The translations under genes and the position numbers were made by a program. DNA of 38,946 bases from the NCBI GenBank assembly GCA_023439045.1, contig JAEXOY010000009.1, positions 1-38,946 on the forward strand. The letters run 5' to 3'. The number at the start of each line of letters is the position of its first letter. The first letter of the stretch is position 1. The notes under the pieces were generated by a model, which did not search any database, was not told the DNA's origin, and saw nothing but the letters and a program-made list of their open reading frames with translations. Positions 15,363-22,164 of the stretch are shown one piece after another. The DNA comes from Bacillota bacterium. Its GTDB lineage: Bacteria > Bacillota > Clostridia > Acetivibrionales > DSM-1351.

Positions 15363-15398
15363 CTTTGTACTACTTTAAGCCTTTGTACTACTTTAAGC
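15363..15398 (-). repeat. perfect 18-bp tandem duplication spanning a stop codon
   Basis: Two identical adjacent 18-mers, 15363-15380 and 15381-15398 (GGCTTAAAGTAGTACAAA on the - strand). The stop TAG of the leftward gene is in the gene-proximal copy, so the last two codons and the stop are repeated after the gene. Confidence 0.9.
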
Positions 15399-15987
15399 CT
15401 TGATACATGTATTCGGCCATCTCTAACGCTTCAGGCTCTATGCTAGCAAAATCATTGATGCTGGCTTGATAATTCTTTTGAAGCATATTTACTGCTTCGG
15501 ACTTTGTATCAGCTAGATGCTCATAAAGCATATTCTTCCACTTGCTTTCAGACCATTTGGGGTTAACACTTGACAGAAATCTTGCTATTTCATCAGCATT
15601 GGCATACCATTGCTTTACATAATCAGCTGCAGCTGCGCTATCTCCAGCTTTGGCAGCCTTAACTAATTGAGAAGCAATAACAAGGTGGGAGGTAAGTAGC
15701 TTATCAAACATAGTAGCATTATTTTTTCCGATGTAAGGTGTAAGCAGATTAGCAAAATCTCCAGGATTACTAAGCAGCTTATTAGTTACAACATCTGCAT
15801 CAGGTAAATCAAAAACTATACTGAGAATTGCCAATCTAGTCCAAAATATGTGTGCCTCCCATAACATTCTTAAGGTATCCCTGAGCGTTGTATCTGAATT
15901 AGTATTATTATTGCTTGCTTTTCTTGAACGTATCATATAAAACTCATTATTAGTATTATTATTGATAACTTTGCCTGAACGAATCAT
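15388..15987 (-). CDS. conserved-looking helical protein of unknown function
   Basis: A protein of up to 199 residues. From residue about 34 it looks like one folded helical domain (TLRDTLRMLWEAHIFWTRLAILSIVFDLPD, HLVIASQLVKAAKAGDSAAAADYVKQWYANADEIARFLSSVNP, LYEHLADTKSEAVNMLQKNYQASI), with many conserved-type Trp, His and Glu residues but no motif I can name. There is no signal peptide. The first 17 residues are a second copy of the next 17 (MIRS...NNNTN twice) because a 51-bp segment holding the start codon was duplicated. The upstream copy has GAGG before ATG 15987, while the downstream ATG 15936 has GAGT, so 15987 is the likelier start. The stop lies in an 18-bp duplication. Confidence 0.7.
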   Translation of the reverse strand: MIRSGKVINNNTNNEFYMIRSRKASNNNTNSDTTLRDTLRMLWEAHIFWTRLAILSIVFDLPDADVVTNKLLSNPGDFANLLTPYIGKNNATMFDKLLTSHLVIASQLVKAAKAGDSAAAADYVKQWYANADEIARFLSSVNPKWSESKWKNMLYEHLADTKSEAVNMLQKNYQASINDFASIEPEALEMAEYMYQGLK

Positions 15988-15999
15988 ATAAACCTCATT
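15898..15999 (-). repeat. 51-bp tandem duplication covering the start codon region
   Basis: Copies 15898-15948 and 15949-15999 are colinear over 51 bp (17 codons) with scattered differences. Each contains a ribosome-binding-site-like GAG, an ATG and an Asn/Thr-rich codon run. Confidence 0.8.
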
Positions 16000-16218
16000 A
16001 TTCTAATATTGGTGGATGAACTATTATATTATATGAGTTTACATAAATAGAAGTGACATATGAAAGTTTTGAATAATTAGACTGGGGATAGAGAATAAGA
16101 TAGACGTGATGTAACGTTGAGTAAATAGAAAACCTGAAATATGGTATGGGTGTTTTTTTATGGCTATCTTTTTGTGGGATTTATTGGTAAAATACTCTTA
16201 TGAAAGGGGTGATAAAAG

Positions 16219-16626
16219 ATGACATATGACGAATTTATGAATACAATATCTGAATCCAATGTTGATGATTGGATTTATGATGATACAGATGGAAGGTACA
16301 TATACAAACATGACATTGCAATAACCATGCAACGTGATAGAGAAGATATGACTGATTTTGAAGAAGATTGGGTTAGAAGATTTATCCACCATCCAACAGC
16401 TACAAGACAAATGGTTTATCTTAAGTATATGGGAACCACCATTGAAATTTTCTACACAGCATCAGTTGATGAAGCAAGAATGAATATTCCATATCCAAAC
16501 CAATCGGACATGACAATTTCAAGGCAGCAATATAATATCGGTAGGATTGTGAATTTGATTGAATGTCAGGTCATGGACAGATATGATCAATATTTGAATA
16601 CTGCAAAAATAATTGTAAAAGATTAA
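16219..16626 (+). CDS. hypothetical soluble acidic protein
   Basis: A 135-residue acidic protein (MTYDEFMNTISESNVDDWIYDDTDGRYIYKHDIAITMQ). It has no membrane segment or signal. Aromatic and acidic residues alternate, and the C-terminal third (YNIGRIVNLIECQVMDRYDQYLNTAKI) is helical. AAAGGGGTGAT lies 7 bp before the ATG. A strong terminator follows, so it is a single-gene unit. It lies among other orphan genes near the tRNA-Lys pair. I do not recognise a family, and function cannot be assigned. Confidence 0.65.
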   Translation: MTYDEFMNTISESNVDDWIYDDTDGRYIYKHDIAITMQRDREDMTDFEEDWVRRFIHHPTATRQMVYLKYMGTTIEIFYTASVDEARMNIPYPNQSDMTISRQQYNIGRIVNLIECQVMDRYDQYLNTAKIIVKD

Positions 16627-16632
16627 GAAGAA

Positions 16633-16670
16633 ACCCATATCATTTTTATGATGTGGGTACTTTTTTATTT
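16633..16670 (+). terminator. rho-independent terminator
   Basis: ACCCATATCAT pairs with ATGATGTGGGT (11 bp, one G.T) around TTTT, followed by TTTTTTATTT. Confidence 0.9.
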
Positions 16671-16749
16671 GTAATAAGATTTACTTTAATATATTATTTA
16701 TTTTAATATATTATTTAATAAGTACCTTGCTATAAAGGGGGATTGGAAT

Positions 16750-17484
16750 TTGAAAAAACATATTATAACAATTGGTTTGACTTTATTAAGTGTGATTATT
16801 GTTGCAATTATAGTTCCGTATTTATGTGGATATAAAATTGGATACTATACAAACATAAAATATGATTATGATGCCATTGCAGCATGGGCACAAGTGCTTG
16901 GTGTTTTACTTACATCTATTCTTACTGTTATGATTATTTTTCAAGCAAAAACTATTGCTAAAAATCAATTAGAATTTGAAAAAAAATCATCTGATAATCA
17001 ATTACAATTTGAAAAAATTTCTGCATTGAATCAGGAAACTTTTTTAAGACGTCAGATTAAAATTGATTTATTTGAGCGTAGAGTTGTTATTTTTGAATGG
17101 GTATTTAAGTTATTTACATACATAGATATTATAGTTAAATTACAGAAGGGTGAAGCATATTTAGAAAAAAACTATAAAAAAATCATAAATATTCTTAAAC
17201 ATATGAAATCTGAAGATAAACTTGATATACTTTTTTTGCATAGGGCAGATTATCTTTTCCCAAAAGATTTGGCAGTAAAAATGGTAAGGATAATTAAATT
17301 ATATACTGATATTGGCGCATTGGTTAATATATCATCAGAAGAAATGGGATTTGATTTGTCTAAATTTAACCAAGAATTTTATGATGAAATACTTAAAAAG
17401 TGTAATGAAATTTTAAGCTATCAAAACTTTGTAACTAATGCTTGTGATTCAATATTAAATATTGCTGAATTTGATAGAATGTGA
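16750..17484 (+). CDS. membrane-anchored coiled-coil protein of unknown function
   Basis: A 244-residue protein. Residues 7-28 and about 48-68 are membrane segments, followed by a stretch with a repeated QLEFEK/QLQFEK pattern (about 74-95) predicted as a coiled coil, then a cytoplasmic helical domain of about 150 residues. The start is TTG 16750 with GGGGG 8 bp upstream. This arrangement (two N-terminal membrane helices, short coiled coil, helical cytoplasmic domain) is common among uncharacterised accessory-region proteins; no catalytic motif is visible. The codons are strongly AT-rich compared with the neighbouring housekeeping genes, consistent with an accessory gene. Function unknown. Confidence 0.65.
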   Translation: MKKHIITIGLTLLSVIIVAIIVPYLCGYKIGYYTNIKYDYDAIAAWAQVLGVLLTSILTVMIIFQAKTIAKNQLEFEKKSSDNQLQFEKISALNQETFLRRQIKIDLFERRVVIFEWVFKLFTYIDIIVKLQKGEAYLEKNYKKIINILKHMKSEDKLDILFLHRADYLFPKDLAVKMVRIIKLYTDIGALVNISSEEMGFDLSKFNQEFYDEILKKCNEILSYQNFVTNACDSILNIAEFDRM

Positions 17485-17661
17485 TAATGTTCTGATTTGT
17501 AAACTGTATTAGATATTGTTAGCACCTTGCAGTAATAAACAGGTAATAGACAAATGTTCCCTAAGCTCTTAACGGTGAATTAGTCCATTCAAGTACTTGA
17601 CAGAAAAGGGTGAAATACAGATAAATCATTAGAGATATGTTTCCTAAACGAGGAATTTTAA

Positions 17662-17689
17662 TAAGCCTCTAGTTTTACCTAGAGGCTTA
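17662..17689. terminator. hairpin between convergent genes
   Basis: TAAGCCTCTAG pairs perfectly with CTAGAGGCTTA around a 6-base loop, 8 bp after the stop of the leftward nuclease-like gene and about 175 bp after the rightward gene. The remaining 17485-17661 shows no gene. Confidence 0.65.
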
Positions 17690-17697
17690 AGTAACAA

Positions 17698-18774
17698 TTA
17701 CTTTTTATATTTTTTTACTATATCTAGTAGTGATTGCTTATATGTATTAATATCATCAAGTGAATCAATTGGATATTTTACTTGACCCTTATCGCCGTCT
17801 GGTAATAACAAGTATTTTTTTGAACCATCCAATTTAATTCTACATATCCATTTCCATGAATTGTTCTCATAAAGGATTCCAAAATAAGACTCAGTATCTT
17901 TGTAAGTTATTTTTTCTCTTGGTACAATTTCACTTAGAATATGTCTAATTATAAAAAATGCTTCTTGTTCGTCTTGAGTAGTAACTATTTTTGAAACAGA
18001 TGGAGAATGAGAAGGGTCTAACGCCTTAACCTCTGTTGCGGCAACCTCATCTTGAATTTCAGAAGTGGTTTTTAAAGCGGAGGTAATTTTATCATTCATG
18101 AGTTCATTTACAAATTGATTTAAGGACCTCTTAACAATATCTCTAAACTTCTCGATAATGCTTTGAGTCCTTACACCAGAGTAAACTTCACCTAAAATAT
18201 ATTTAATAAAATCATCAGAGGGCTGCTTGAGCTGCTGAGACATAAATTTAATTATTTCATTAGTGTATTTTAATTCTGAAGCTGTATTGAAAATGGTTTC
18301 TATATCAAAGCTATCCCTATGAAATTTTTTTAATTCATTAACATAAGCATCTTTAATGTCAAGAATATTCATTTCCAGAAAAGGCTTTAGGTCCATTTTG
18401 TTTGATTCATCTAGGTCTGTATAAAACTTATATATAATACCATTTGTCAGTATGCCGAATTTAGCTGGGGTAGTTCCGAAATATCTAAACAATTGACTTC
18501 CGTGCTTGTCAAGGTTCTCGCCACACCACTTAGCCTCTATAAGGATTACTGGCTTGCCATCCTTAATAATAGCATAGTCTACTTTTTCTCCCTTTTTAAT
18601 ACCTACGTCTGCTGTAAACTCTGGTAAAAACTCATGTGGATCAAAAACATCATAACCAAGTAGTGCGAAGAATGGCATAATAATAGAGGTTTTAGTAGCT
18701 TCTTCTGTAAGAATTTTATCTTTTAGACTTTCTACTCTTTTTGAGAATTGCCTAAGTTCATCAATAAAATCCAT
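17698..18774 (-). CDS. HsdR N-terminal-like (type I restriction R subunit) nuclease-domain protein, stand-alone
   Basis: A 358-residue soluble protein. Residues 20-150 match the N-terminal endonuclease domain of type I restriction R subunits: TKTSIIMPFFALLGYDVFDP, then a PD-(D/E)xK core with Asp66 in KVDYAI, Glu80 and Lys82 in VILIEAKW, and a conserved QLFRYFGTTPAKFGILTNG stretch. There is no helicase motor and no HsdM/HsdS nearby, so it is not a classical restriction system. The C-terminal 110 residues (FFIIRHILSEIV..., SWKWICRIKL) look like a separate small domain seen in such solo proteins. AGGAGGAAT precedes the ATG. A DNA-degrading role in defence is possible but unproven. Confidence 0.8.
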   Translation of the reverse strand: MDFIDELRQFSKRVESLKDKILTEEATKTSIIMPFFALLGYDVFDPHEFLPEFTADVGIKKGEKVDYAIIKDGKPVILIEAKWCGENLDKHGSQLFRYFGTTPAKFGILTNGIIYKFYTDLDESNKMDLKPFLEMNILDIKDAYVNELKKFHRDSFDIETIFNTASELKYTNEIIKFMSQQLKQPSDDFIKYILGEVYSGVRTQSIIEKFRDIVKRSLNQFVNELMNDKITSALKTTSEIQDEVAATEVKALDPSHSPSVSKIVTTQDEQEAFFIIRHILSEIVPREKITYKDTESYFGILYENNSWKWICRIKLDGSKKYLLLPDGDKGQVKYPIDSLDDINTYKQSLLDIVKKYKK

Positions 18775-19098
18775 GGTATTCCTCCTTTAGAATTAGTATA
18801 CATTTACTACCATTTTAATCCATATAATTACAGTTATCAATAATTATTAATAATAGGATAATAGTTTTTATCATAGATGAATTTACCATATTAGCATTAA
18901 AAAAAATTAATAAAGAGGTCTATAATATCGGTGGACTATATTATAGAACAAATAAAAGAACGTATATTTTGCCTTACAAGTTGTGCGAGAAAAACTATAT
19001 TAAGTCGGAGGGAATATTGATTTAAATGAGTTTGGTTTATGCGCAAGAACAATTGAACTTATATATCAACTTAGGTATCATGACAGAAATGCATAATA

Positions 19099-19127
19099 GA
19101 AAAAGGGGCCTAGATGGCTCCTTTTTC
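19099..19127. terminator. bidirectional hairpin terminator
   Basis: GAAAAAGGGGCC pairs with GGCTCCTTTTTC across TAGAT, giving T runs on both strands. It is not obviously attached to an intact gene; it may be the remnant end of a lost one. Confidence 0.7.
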
Positions 19128-19173
19128 ACAACTTTTTTTCACAACTCTTTCACAACTTTTTTAGCTATCACAA
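19121..19173. repeat. short tandem repeats of CTTTTTCACAA type, four units
   Basis: Units of 11, 13, 11 and about 18 bases each consist of a C/T run followed by CACAA. The first overlaps the right arm of the hairpin at 19099. Confidence 0.6.
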
Positions 19174-19214
19174 CCTAAAACTAACGTTTTTAAACTAAAT
19201 TATAAATATACAAC

Positions 19215-19246
19215 AAAACCGTCAATCCTCACAGATTAACGGTTTT
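19215..19246 (-). terminator. terminator of the first tRNA-Lys unit
   Basis: AAAACCGT pairs with ACGGTTTT (16-base loop); on the - strand it continues into TTTTGTTG. It begins 3 bp after the encoded CCA end of the tRNA. Confidence 0.8.
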
Positions 19247-19249
19247 GTT

Positions 19250-19325
19250 TGGTGCGCCATCAGGGATTCGAACCCGGGACACCCTGATTAAGAGTCAGGT
19301 GCTCTACCAACTGAGCTAATAGCGC
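19250..19325 (-). tRNA. tRNA-Lys (anticodon CTT)
   Basis: A 76-nt cloverleaf on the - strand including an encoded CCA: acceptor GCGCTAT/ATGGCGC, D arm with AGTTGGTAGAGC, anticodon stem CCTGA/TCAGG around CTCTTAA (anticodon CTT, codon AAG), and a T arm with GGTTCGAATCC. It is identical to the copy at 19519-19594. Confidence 0.96.
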
Positions 19326-19365
19326 ATTATTAATATATTTTGCTGCGTCTCTCGAGCGCTTTTTT

Positions 19366-19394
19366 ATTATAAGAGTTTAATATCAAAATGTCAA
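19366..19394 (-). promoter_or_regulatory. consensus promoter of the first tRNA-Lys
   Basis: TTGACA (19394-19389) and TATAAT (19371-19366) on the - strand are 17 bp apart, an exact match to the vegetative sigma factor consensus. Confidence 0.9.
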
Positions 19395-19483
19395 CATAAA
19401 CTTCGAAAAAATTTTAAAAATATTTAAAGAATATAAGAGTAGGGGCTATTAACACTATCTCGACTGAATAGTTAAACAAAAAA

Positions 19484-19513
19484 GTCCGAAAACTTTGAAA
19501 TAAGGTTTCGGAC
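19484..19513 (-). terminator. terminator of the second tRNA-Lys unit
   Basis: GTCCGAAA pairs with TTTCGGAC; on the - strand it is followed by TTTTTTGTTT. It lies 5 bp after the CCA end of the tRNA at 19519. Confidence 0.85.
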
Positions 19514-19518
19514 AATTG

Positions 19519-19594
19519 TGGTGCGCCATCAGGGATTCGAACCCGGGACACCCTGATTAAGAGTCAGGTGCTCTACCAACTGAGCTAATAGCGC
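19519..19594 (-). tRNA. tRNA-Lys (anticodon CTT), second copy
   Basis: The 76-nt sequence is identical to 19250-19325, including the CCA. The two copies are offset by 269 bp and have independent promoters and terminators, so they are a duplicated gene rather than a dicistronic transcript. Confidence 0.96.
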
Positions 19595-19634
19595 ATTAAT
19601 ATAATAATTTGTTGTGCCCGCAAGCACGATATTT

Positions 19635-19663
19635 ATTATAAGAGCATTTATTATATATGTCAA
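19635..19663 (-). promoter_or_regulatory. consensus promoter of the second tRNA-Lys
   Basis: TTGACA (19663-19658) and TATAAT (19640-19635) on the - strand are 17 bp apart. The bases around the -10 box (TTATTATAAGAG on the + strand) match those of the other copy, while the spacers differ. Confidence 0.9.
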
Positions 19664-19879
19664 TAATAATTTTCTAAAAAAATATTTGTATTTTTTTACA
19701 TTTACACATTAGGTCCTGTATTGCGTAATTTTAGATTTTGGCCTTAGTTTTTTAAGTATTACTTGTAAAATTTATATAAAACTGGACTAATATTATGGAA
19801 ATCTTAAGTATTGCAGGTTTTTGCAATGTTTTGTAGAATAAATGTAATATTACATACTTTTTTGAAAGGACTATTTTTC

Positions 19880-21055
19880 ATGCAAAATTTCAAAGTTAAT
19901 ACTGCTCAAATGGATGAGATACTTGACAAGACTATCAAAGCTTTGGAATCTGGGAAAAAAGAGATTGTTGAAATAGCTGAAAATTCAAGAAAGGAGTGCG
20001 CCAGACTTGAAGAGGAATTTAAGGTGCTTAGAGAACAAGTAAGGGGAATATCCGCATCTATTGATAAGCTAGAGTGTGAGCTGAAAAATAGTCGAAGAAA
20101 GCTGTACCTTGTAAATAAGGACTTTGGAAAATTTACTCAGGAAGATTTGGCGGAGGCTTATCAGCAGGCTGATAATTTAAGAGTAGAGCTCGCTGTAAAA
20201 AGGGAACAGGAAAGTTTTCTTATTAGACAACGTAATGATCTTGAAATAAGAATTAAGGACTTATTGAAAACCCTAGAAAGAGCGGATAATCTTGCAGGCC
20301 ATGTGAGTGTAGCTCTGAATTACCTTAGCAGTGATCTAAAATCTGTGGGTGAACACCTAGATAATTTACAGCAAAAGCAGTTTTTAGGACTAAAGATTAT
20401 TAAAGCTCAGGAAGAGGAGCGCAAAAGAGTAGCTAGAGATATTCATGATGGCCCTGCTCAATCAATGTCAAATATTGTTATAAAAGCTGAAATATGCGAG
20501 AAGTTACTTGATAAAAATATAGAGGACGCAAGGAAAGAATTACAGAATCTAAAAACGGTAATGAGGGATAGTCTACAGGAGGTTAGAAAGATAATATACA
20601 ACTTAAGACCTATGGCATTAGATGACCTAGGTCTGTTGCCAACTCTTGAAAGATATGTTATTTCTTTTAAAGAGGAAACTTGTATTGATATAAATTTAAG
20701 GGCAACTGGTATCAAAAAGGACTTGGACCCCGGTATATCGTTAACAGTTTTCAGAATTGTTCAAGAGGCTTTAAACAATATACTTAAGCATTCAAAGGCT
20801 CAAAATGCATCTATTATTATTGAGTGTATTAATGATAAACTACGCATACATATTGTAGATAATGGAATAGGCTTTGATACGAATAATGTAAAAATAAGCA
20901 GTATGGATTCGCCAGGAGGTTTTGGCTTAATCAGTATGAAGGAACGTGTAGCTTTACTTGATGGTGAGATTGAAATAACGTCTACCAAGAATGTTGGCAC
21001 GAGACTGAAAATATGCATTCCGCTTATTGATGATGAGGAGGACATTAATAAATGA
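19880..21055 (+). CDS. degS: DegS-like cytoplasmic sensor histidine kinase
   Basis: A 391-residue kinase without membrane segments. Residues 1-180 are a long coiled-coil sensor (many heptads, IEIRIKDLLKTLERADNL), followed by the HisKA_3 box EEERKRVARDIHDGPAQS with His189 as the phosphorylation site, at the same position as in Bacillus DegS, and a C-terminal HATPase domain (ILKHSKAQNASIII, DNGIGFD, GGFGLISMKERV). I set the start at ATG 19880, with GAAAGGA 9 bp upstream; the longer frame to 19811 has no binding site and a Cys/Phe-rich leader. The stop overlaps the degU start (ATGA), so the pair is translationally coupled. In relatives DegS/DegU controls secreted enzymes, motility and biofilm. 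Confidence 0.92.
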   Translation: MQNFKVNTAQMDEILDKTIKALESGKKEIVEIAENSRKECARLEEEFKVLREQVRGISASIDKLECELKNSRRKLYLVNKDFGKFTQEDLAEAYQQADNLRVELAVKREQESFLIRQRNDLEIRIKDLLKTLERADNLAGHVSVALNYLSSDLKSVGEHLDNLQQKQFLGLKIIKAQEEERKRVARDIHDGPAQSMSNIVIKAEICEKLLDKNIEDARKELQNLKTVMRDSLQEVRKIIYNLRPMALDDLGLLPTLERYVISFKEETCIDINLRATGIKKDLDPGISLTVFRIVQEALNNILKHSKAQNASIIIECINDKLRIHIVDNGIGFDTNNVKISSMDSPGGFGLISMKERVALLDGEIEITSTKNVGTRLKICIPLIDDEEDINK

Positions 21056-21702
21056 ACAAAGTAAGAGTATTAATCGCGGATGATCATGCAATGGTTAGAC
21101 AGGGATTAAAAACAATAATTGAACTAGAAGACGACATGTTTGTTGTTGCACAGGCATCAAATGGCGAAGAAGCAATAAATTTAGCTCGAAAAGAGCGCCC
21201 GGACGTTATACTTATGGATATTAATATGCCTGGAACTAATGGAATACAGGCTATCAAAACCCTAAAGGAAGAAGACAGCAACTACAAGATAATCGTATTA
21301 ACCCTGCACCAAGACAGAGAATACCTTTTCAAAACTCTTCAAATGGGGTGTGAGGGCTACGTTATAAAGGATGCTGAATCTTCTGTGCTTATCGAGGCTA
21401 TTAGGAGCGTTTATAGAAATCAAACATATATTCAGCCCAATATGACGGGAGAGCTTGTTAAGGAATTAAACAGGGTAACTCTTTCTGATAAGGATAGACA
21501 CTTTACAAATAATCTGACAAATAGAGAGATAGAAGTTTTGTTATTGATTACCGAAGGCATGATTAATAAAGAGATTGCACATAAGCTCTATATTAGCGAA
21601 AAGACTGTAAAAAATCATATCTCAAACATATTCAAAAAGCTAGAAGTTAATGATAGAACACAGGCAGCCATTTATGCTTTGAAGCATAATATTAGAAATT
21701 AA
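21052..21702 (+). CDS. degU: DegU-like response regulator (NarL/FixJ family)
   Basis: A 216-residue regulator: receiver domain residues 1-120 with acidic pocket DDH near residue 10, phosphoacceptor Asp56 in VILMDINMPG and Lys106 in GYVIKDAE; LuxR-type helix-turn-helix at 150-210 (NLTNREIEVLLLITEGMINKEIA, then ISEKTVKNHISNIFKKL). Order, length and Asp56 match Bacillus DegU. It overlaps degS by 4 bp and should be phosphorylated by it. The stop codon is the first codon of a roughly 25-bp tandem repeat (21700-21773), and there is no strong terminator before the T-box promoter at 21817. Confidence 0.93.
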   Translation: MNKVRVLIADDHAMVRQGLKTIIELEDDMFVVAQASNGEEAINLARKERPDVILMDINMPGTNGIQAIKTLKEEDSNYKIIVLTLHQDREYLFKTLQMGCEGYVIKDAESSVLIEAIRSVYRNQTYIQPNMTGELVKELNRVTLSDKDRHFTNNLTNREIEVLLLITEGMINKEIAHKLYISEKTVKNHISNIFKKLEVNDRTQAAIYALKHNIRN

Positions 21703-21773
21703 AGGTTCCTCATAAACTCTTTATAAAGGTTACATACGTAATAAATGGTAAAGGTTACATACATAAAAATGCC
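21700..21773. repeat. 24/25-bp tandem repeat x3 beginning at the degU stop codon
   Basis: Units 21700-21723, 21724-21748 and 21749-21773 each start TAAAGGTT; units 2 and 3 share TAAAGGTTACATAC. The TAA of degU is the first three bases of unit 1. Confidence 0.8.
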
Positions 21774-21816
21774 CAAGAGGATATTTTCTTTTGATAATAT
21801 CTCCATAAATAGGGTA

Positions 21817-21846
21817 TTGACACTAATAATAGTGGCATAGTATTAT
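21817..21846 (+). promoter_or_regulatory. promoter of the T-box leader
   Basis: TTGACA at 21817-21822 and TATTAT at 21841-21846 are 18 bp apart. Transcription would start near 21853, just before stem I of the T-box. Confidence 0.7.
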
Positions 21847-21852
21847 ATTAAT

Positions 21853-22113
21853 AATTTCATAAAAATCGACGTTGAATGGGAATAGTAAACTGTAAATACA
21901 TCTAAAGAGAGCTGCTATTTTGGTGGAAGGCAGTGTTTATGGAGGTTGAAGCTCGCCCAGGAGTTTTTTGGCTGAATGATAATGTAAGCCAAAACGGTTT
22001 TCACCGTTATATGATATAGAGAGAATTCCTCCTTTTGAGGAATTAATTTGAGTGGTACCGCGGAAAACAAGCCTTTCGTCTCAACTAATGAGATGAAGGG
22101 CTTTTTAATTTTT
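21853..22113 (+). promoter_or_regulatory. T-box leader upstream of an acyl-CoA synthetase
   Basis: All the landmarks of a transcriptional T-box are present in order: AGTA (21884-21887), AGAGAG (21906-21911), GGTGGAA (21922-21928), a specifier region GAAGCTCG closed by TGGG/CCCA (21877-21880 with 21956-21959), middle hairpins near 21994 and 22023, the T-box core AGTGGTACCGCGG (22051-22063), and a terminator AAGCCTTTCGTCTC / GAGATGAAGGGCTT followed by T residues to about 22113. The discriminator position of TGGT fits an A73 tRNA. The specifier codon reads GCT (Ala) if it follows GAA directly, or CTC (Leu) one base later; I cannot decide. Uncharged tRNA would favour readthrough into the acyl-CoA synthetase gene. 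Confidence 0.9.
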
Positions 22114-22164
22114 ATTTATTTACCTTTATGAATTCAGCAATTTTAACTTGAAAGGATGATGAAT

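Larger units (their letters stand above)
18775..19214. other. intergenic region with inverted repeat and hairpin
   Basis: This region of about 440 bp holds no convincing gene. It contains a perfect 10-bp inverted repeat (TCTATAATAT at 18919-18928, complementary at 18938-18947, 9-base loop), a strong bidirectional hairpin at 19099-19127 and the short repeats at 19121-19173. The promoter of the leftward nuclease gene should lie in 18790-18900, but I could not pick a clear box pair. Confidence 0.5.

Noticed and set aside
19026..19178. 50-codon ORF on the + strand starting MSLVYAQEQL
   Set aside because: It runs through the hairpin at 19099 and the CTTTTTCACAA repeats, so the second half is repeat translation; spacing to GGAGGG is also poor.
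19250..19594. The two tRNA copies considered as attL/attR of an integrated element
   Set aside because: Only about 190 bp lie between them, containing just a promoter and a terminator; no integrase is present. A simple gene duplication explains it.
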